In this document: one piece after another, positions 5,506 to 8,344 of the stretch
Numbering within the stretch: the first letter of the stretch is position 1
Layout: every line of letters starts with the position of its first letter
NCBI RefSeq assembly: GCF_946221515.1
Contig: NZ_CAMJVK010000047.1
Span: 1 to 8,344, forward strand
Origin: an uncultured Fenollaria sp.
GTDB lineage: Bacteria; Bacillota; Clostridia; Tissierellales; Peptoniphilaceae
Reading direction: 5' to 3'
DNA length: 8,344 nucleotides
Notes under the pieces: generated by a model
Database searches by the model: none
What the model was told of the DNA's origin: nothing
The model's input: only the letters and a program-made list of their open reading frames with translations
Program-made: the position numbers and the translations under genes

Positions 5506-6411
5506 ATGAAAAAGAATTTTAAAACAAGTATAGGTGGACAAGCTTTAATCGAAGGTATACTTATGAAAGGGCCACAAATGACTTCAGTTGCCGTGAGAAA
5601 ACCAGATGGTGAGATAGAAGTCAAGGTCAAAGATGATTCAGCTAAGAATAATAAGCTCATCTTCAAAATCCCATTCTTAAGAGGTATATCCAAGCTAGTG
5701 GACTCAATGTCTGAAGGCACTAAAGCTCTCTATTATTCTGCTTCTTTTTATGACGATGAAGAGGACAAAAAAGAAACTAGTAAATTTAAAGATACTTTGT
5801 TTAATATTTTTACTTTTGTTTTTTCTTTTTTTATAGCTATAGGACTTTTTGTTGTAATTCCAACATTCATAGCTAACTTCTTAAAGGATAAAATCAATAA
5901 TATATTCTTACTAAACTTCGTTGAAGGCTTGATAAGGATATCTATATTTTTAATATATATTACTTTAATATCGAATCAAAAAGATTTAAAGAGAGTATTC
6001 ATGTACCACGGCGCTGAGCATAAAACCATCTTTGCTTATGAGAATGGCTTTGACCTTACTGTTGAAAATGTACAAAAAATGAGCAAGTACCATCCGAGAT
6101 GCGGAACAAGCTTTTTGTTTATGGTTATGCTTGTATCAATAGTAGTGCTGTCATTCTTTGGATGGCCATCTCCAGTAATGAGAGTAGTCTCTAGAATTAT
6201 AGCTCTGCCACTAGTAGCTGCTATATCATATGAGATTAATAGACTTATAGGCAAGTACGATAACGTGGGCTTTTGCAGGGCAGTTGCTAAACCAGGACTA
6301 TGGCTTCAAAAGATTGCTACTGTCAAGGAGCCTGACGACGATATGGTTGAAGTAGCGATAGCGGCGGTTAAAGAGGTAATACCTAGTGAAGAAGGTTTAG
6401 ACGCTTGGTAG
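5506..6411 (+). CDS. DUF1385 (YqhQ-like) multi-pass membrane protein
   Basis: This 301-residue protein has the DUF1385 signature GGQALIEGILMKGP (10-23) and KIPFLRGI (54-61). The His-rich segment follows: MYHGAEHKTIFAYE (166-179) and YHPRCGTSF (195-203). His168, Glu171, His172, His196 and Cys199 could bind a metal, and the family has been suggested to be metal-dependent, though its activity is unknown. About four membrane segments are visible (roughly 99-125, 133-155, 202-220 and 224-242), with the His motifs between them. The C-terminal KEPDDDMVEVAIAAVKEV helix is typical. ATG 5506 follows AGGTGA (5496-5501). The gene lies between rpmE and prmC, an arrangement common in Clostridia, and overlaps prmC by 7 bases, suggesting coupling to release-factor genes. 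Confidence 0.93.
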   Translation: MKKNFKTSIGGQALIEGILMKGPQMTSVAVRKPDGEIEVKVKDDSAKNNKLIFKIPFLRGISKLVDSMSEGTKALYYSASFYDDEEDKKETSKFKDTLFNIFTFVFSFFIAIGLFVVIPTFIANFLKDKINNIFLLNFVEGLIRISIFLIYITLISNQKDLKRVFMYHGAEHKTIFAYENGFDLTVENVQKMSKYHPRCGTSFLFMVMLVSIVVLSFFGWPSPVMRVVSRIIALPLVAAISYEINRLIGKYDNVGFCRAVAKPGLWLQKIATVKEPDDDMVEVAIAAVKEVIPSEEGLDAW

Positions 6412-7220
6412 TTAAAGATATTATAAGGAAGGCTTTAGCTGATATTGAAGCATCAGGAAAAAATATACCTAATCCAATGGGCGAGATATATATACTTCTA
6501 GAGCATATAACGAGCAAGGACAAGCTATTTTTAAGCTTGAACAAAGATTTTGATATTAATGAAGAAGAGTTTTTTAAGCTTCTTAATAAGAGGTTAAACG
6601 ATACGCCCATGGCTTATATCATAGGCAAGAAGTATTTTAGAAACATTGTTCTAAAAACTGATGAAAGAGCTTTGATACCTAGATTTTGCACTGAAGAATT
6701 AATTGACATTGTCAATGGATTTATTAAGCCAAATGATAGTGTATTAGATATGTGTACGGGAACTGGAGCCATTGCTCTTGCTATTAAAGAAGAAAATACA
6801 AAAGTTGATGTTACTTGCTCAGATATTTCAGAAGATGCACTTAATTTAGCTAAGGAAAATGCTGAATTAAACAATTTATCTATTAATTTCATTTTATCTG
6901 ATTTATTTGAGAATATTAGTGAAACTTATGATATACTAATATCGAACCCACCATATATATCTAGTGAAGAATATATGGGTTTGGAAAAGGATATATTTAA
7001 GGAGCCTAAACTTGCCTTAGTAGGCGGGGATTTAGGTTATGAATACTACGAGAAAATCATTAGACAGGCTAGAGAAAAGATTAAACGCATGGTATTTTTC
7101 GAGATTGGCTACGATCAAGGAAATATTGTAAAAGATATATTAGAAAAGAATAATTATAAAGATATTAAAATCTACAAAGACCTTGAAGGCTTTGATAGAT
7201 TTATTTCTGCCTGCATTTAG
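6405..7220 (+). CDS. prmC: Peptide chain release factor N5-glutamine methyltransferase
   Basis: PrmC methylates the glutamine of the GGQ motif in release factors using S-adenosylmethionine. The 271-residue protein has a helical N-terminal release-factor-binding domain (about 1-85) and a Rossmann methyltransferase domain with motif I VLDMCTGTGAIALAI (113-127), acidic Asp140 and the catalytic NPPY (181-184) in ISNPPYISSEEY. The conserved LIPRPETE is LIPRFCTE here (90-97), so the Pro-Glu pair is replaced by Phe-Cys. The start is TTG 6405, chosen because the N-terminus then aligns with the family, AAGG (6392-6395) is nine bases upstream, and the next in-frame Met is residue 25. It overlaps the DUF1385 gene and is followed by prfA, its substrate gene. 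Confidence 0.94.
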   Translation: MVVKDIIRKALADIEASGKNIPNPMGEIYILLEHITSKDKLFLSLNKDFDINEEEFFKLLNKRLNDTPMAYIIGKKYFRNIVLKTDERALIPRFCTEELIDIVNGFIKPNDSVLDMCTGTGAIALAIKEENTKVDVTCSDISEDALNLAKENAELNNLSINFILSDLFENISETYDILISNPPYISSEEYMGLEKDIFKEPKLALVGGDLGYEYYEKIIRQAREKIKRMVFFEIGYDQGNIVKDILEKNNYKDIKIYKDLEGFDRFISACI

Positions 7221-7231
7221 GAGATGAGAAA

Positions 7232-8302
7232 ATGTTAGAAAAATTAAATTTTATTGAGGACAAGTATAAAGAACTTGGCGAAAAGGTTATGGATCCAGAT
7301 CTTTTGAAAGACATGAAAGAGTATCAAAAGACAATGAAGGAATACTCTGACTTAAAGCCAATAGTTGATAGATATAAAGAATATCAAGGTTATTTAAATG
7401 AGCTTAAGGATACTGAAGAGATGCTTGGCGAGAACCTTGATGATGAGATGAGGGAGCTTGCTAAGGAAGATTTAAAGAATTTACAAGAAAATATTGCCAA
7501 GGCTGAAGAAGACCTTAAAATTATGCTTATACCAAAGGACCCTAACGATGACAGAAACGTTATCGTAGAAATTAGAGGCGGTATAGGCGGCGAAGAAGCT
7601 GCACTATTTGCAGGGGACTTATTCAGGATGTATTCTATGTACGCTGACAAGAGAGGCTACAAAACTGAAGTCATGAGTACAAATGAAACTGGTATAGGCG
7701 GCTTTAAGGAAGTTATCTTCATGATAAATGGTAAAGGCGCTTACTCAAGACTAAAACATGAATCAGGCGTTCACAGAGTTCAAAGAGTTCCTGAAACAGA
7801 AGCCTCCGGACGTATACACACATCAGCAGCTACTGTTGCTGTTATGCCTGAAGCAGATGACGTTGAGATTGAAATCAATGAAAACGATTTAAAGATAGAC
7901 GTATATAGAGCGAGCGGACACGGCGGACAATGCGTTAACACAACTGACTCTGCTGTTAGAATCACTCACGTTCCTACAGGACTTGTAGTTACTTGCCAAG
8001 ACGAAAAATCACAATTAAAGAACAAAGAAAAAGCAATGAAGGTTCTTAAATCAAGACTATATGACAAGATGCTACAAGAACAAAATGATGAACTAGCAAA
8101 GCTTAAGAAGGGCCAAGTAGGTTCGGGAGACAGGTCTGAAAGAATTAGAACATATAACTTCCCACAAGGAAGAGTAACTGATCATAGAATTAACTTAACA
8201 TTATATAGATTGGAAGACTTCTTGAACGGGGATTTAGATGAGATGATAGACGCTCTACTAACTCACGAACAAGCAGAAAAATTAAAAGAATTGGAGGCAT
8301 AA
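7232..8302 (+). CDS. prfA: Peptide chain release factor 1
   Basis: RF1 recognises UAA and UAG and triggers peptide release. The 356-residue length is normal. Domain 1 (about 1-100) is helical. The PCRF region includes VEIRGGIGGEEAALFAGDL (112-130). The codon-recognition tripeptide is Pro-Glu-Thr (187-189) in VPETEASGRIHTSAATVAV, which identifies RF1 rather than RF2. The peptidyl-transferase motif is SGHGGQCVNTTDSAVR with Gly-Gly-Gln at 231-233; Gln233 is the expected PrmC target. ATG 7232 follows AGGAGATGA (7219-7227), which overlaps the prmC stop codon, so the two are coupled. Confidence 0.98.
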   Translation: MLEKLNFIEDKYKELGEKVMDPDLLKDMKEYQKTMKEYSDLKPIVDRYKEYQGYLNELKDTEEMLGENLDDEMRELAKEDLKNLQENIAKAEEDLKIMLIPKDPNDDRNVIVEIRGGIGGEEAALFAGDLFRMYSMYADKRGYKTEVMSTNETGIGGFKEVIFMINGKGAYSRLKHESGVHRVQRVPETEASGRIHTSAATVAVMPEADDVEIEINENDLKIDVYRASGHGGQCVNTTDSAVRITHVPTGLVVTCQDEKSQLKNKEKAMKVLKSRLYDKMLQEQNDELAKLKKGQVGSGDRSERIRTYNFPQGRVTDHRINLTLYRLEDFLNGDLDEMIDALLTHEQAEKLKELEA

Positions 8303-8303
8303 G

Positions 8304-8344
8304 ATGAAAGCATCTCTTAGTATTAAGAAATCGATTTTAGCTTT
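8304..8344 (+). CDS. Start of a further gene (partial, product unknown)
   Basis: ATG 8304 lies one base after the prfA stop and six bases after GGAGG (8293-8297), and the frame stays open to the window edge. The 13 visible residues (MKASLSIKKSILA) have a basic start followed by the beginning of a hydrophobic stretch, compatible with a signal peptide or membrane anchor, but too little is present to name it. Tight spacing suggests it belongs to the prmC-prfA transcription unit. Confidence 0.6.
   Translation, partial: MKASLSIKKSILA

Noticed and set aside
7786..7800. Possible release factor 2 instead of RF1
   Set aside because: The recognition motif is Pro-Glu-Thr rather than Ser-Pro-Phe, there is no RF2-type programmed frameshift near the start, and prmC is the usual neighbour of prfA.
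7390..7965. Minus-strand open frames within prfA
   Set aside because: Ser/Ile-rich reverse-complement shadows of an unmistakable RF1 gene.
1..8344. CRISPR array, tRNA genes, insertion sequences or toxin-antitoxin pair
   Set aside because: I saw no regularly spaced repeats, no tRNA cloverleaf or T-loop consensus, no transposase-like protein or terminal inverted repeats, and no small paired genes outside the named operons.

Overview
This is an AT-rich window from a low-GC Gram-positive bacterium. All genes are on the + strand, with strong AGGAGG-type ribosome binding sites, heavy AGA/AGG and TTA/CTT codon use, and overlapping genes. The gene content and order (efp tail, CD1247-type protein, Asp23, nusB, xseA, xseB, ispA, then rpmE, DUF1385, prmC, prfA) are typical of anaerobic Clostridia and Tissierellia. 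A Peptoniphilaceae-like host is plausible, but this is inferred from gene order and codon style, not from any search.

Layout. Bases 1-36 hold the last 11 codons of elongation factor P. A small acidic CD1247-type protein (49-399) and a lone Asp23/Gls24-family protein (408-764) follow, closed by a clear intrinsic terminator at 772-801. Next is a tightly overlapping run: nusB (847-1254), xseA (1247-2587), xseB (2571-2876) and ispA (2860-3693). The run ends in a hairpin at 3705-3738. A gene with its own promoter (3815-5137) encodes a membrane-anchored S41-type peptidase homologue. It sits where dxs and related isoprenoid or DNA-repair genes are often found. A second promoter (5196-5224) drives rpmE (5258-5464), which ends inside its own terminator. 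Beyond it lie a DUF1385/YqhQ membrane protein (5506-6411), prmC (6405-7220), prfA (7232-8302) and the start of one more gene (8304 onward).

How the genes fit together. The window is mostly housekeeping. EF-P, L31, release factor RF1 and its methyltransferase PrmC serve translation. NusB serves rRNA antitermination. XseA and XseB together make exonuclease VII. IspA supplies prenyl diphosphates. PrmC acts directly on the GGQ glutamine of the RF1 encoded next to it.

The accessory or odd elements are the S41 protein, the Asp/Tyr-rich tails on two unrelated small proteins (the CD1247-type protein and XseB), a divergent and C-terminally shortened IspA, and several RNA hairpins that overlap stop codons or separate a Shine-Dalgarno sequence from its start codon. 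I found no tRNA, rRNA, CRISPR array, insertion sequence or clear new multi-gene system. The most testable new ideas concern the hairpins and the S41 protein.
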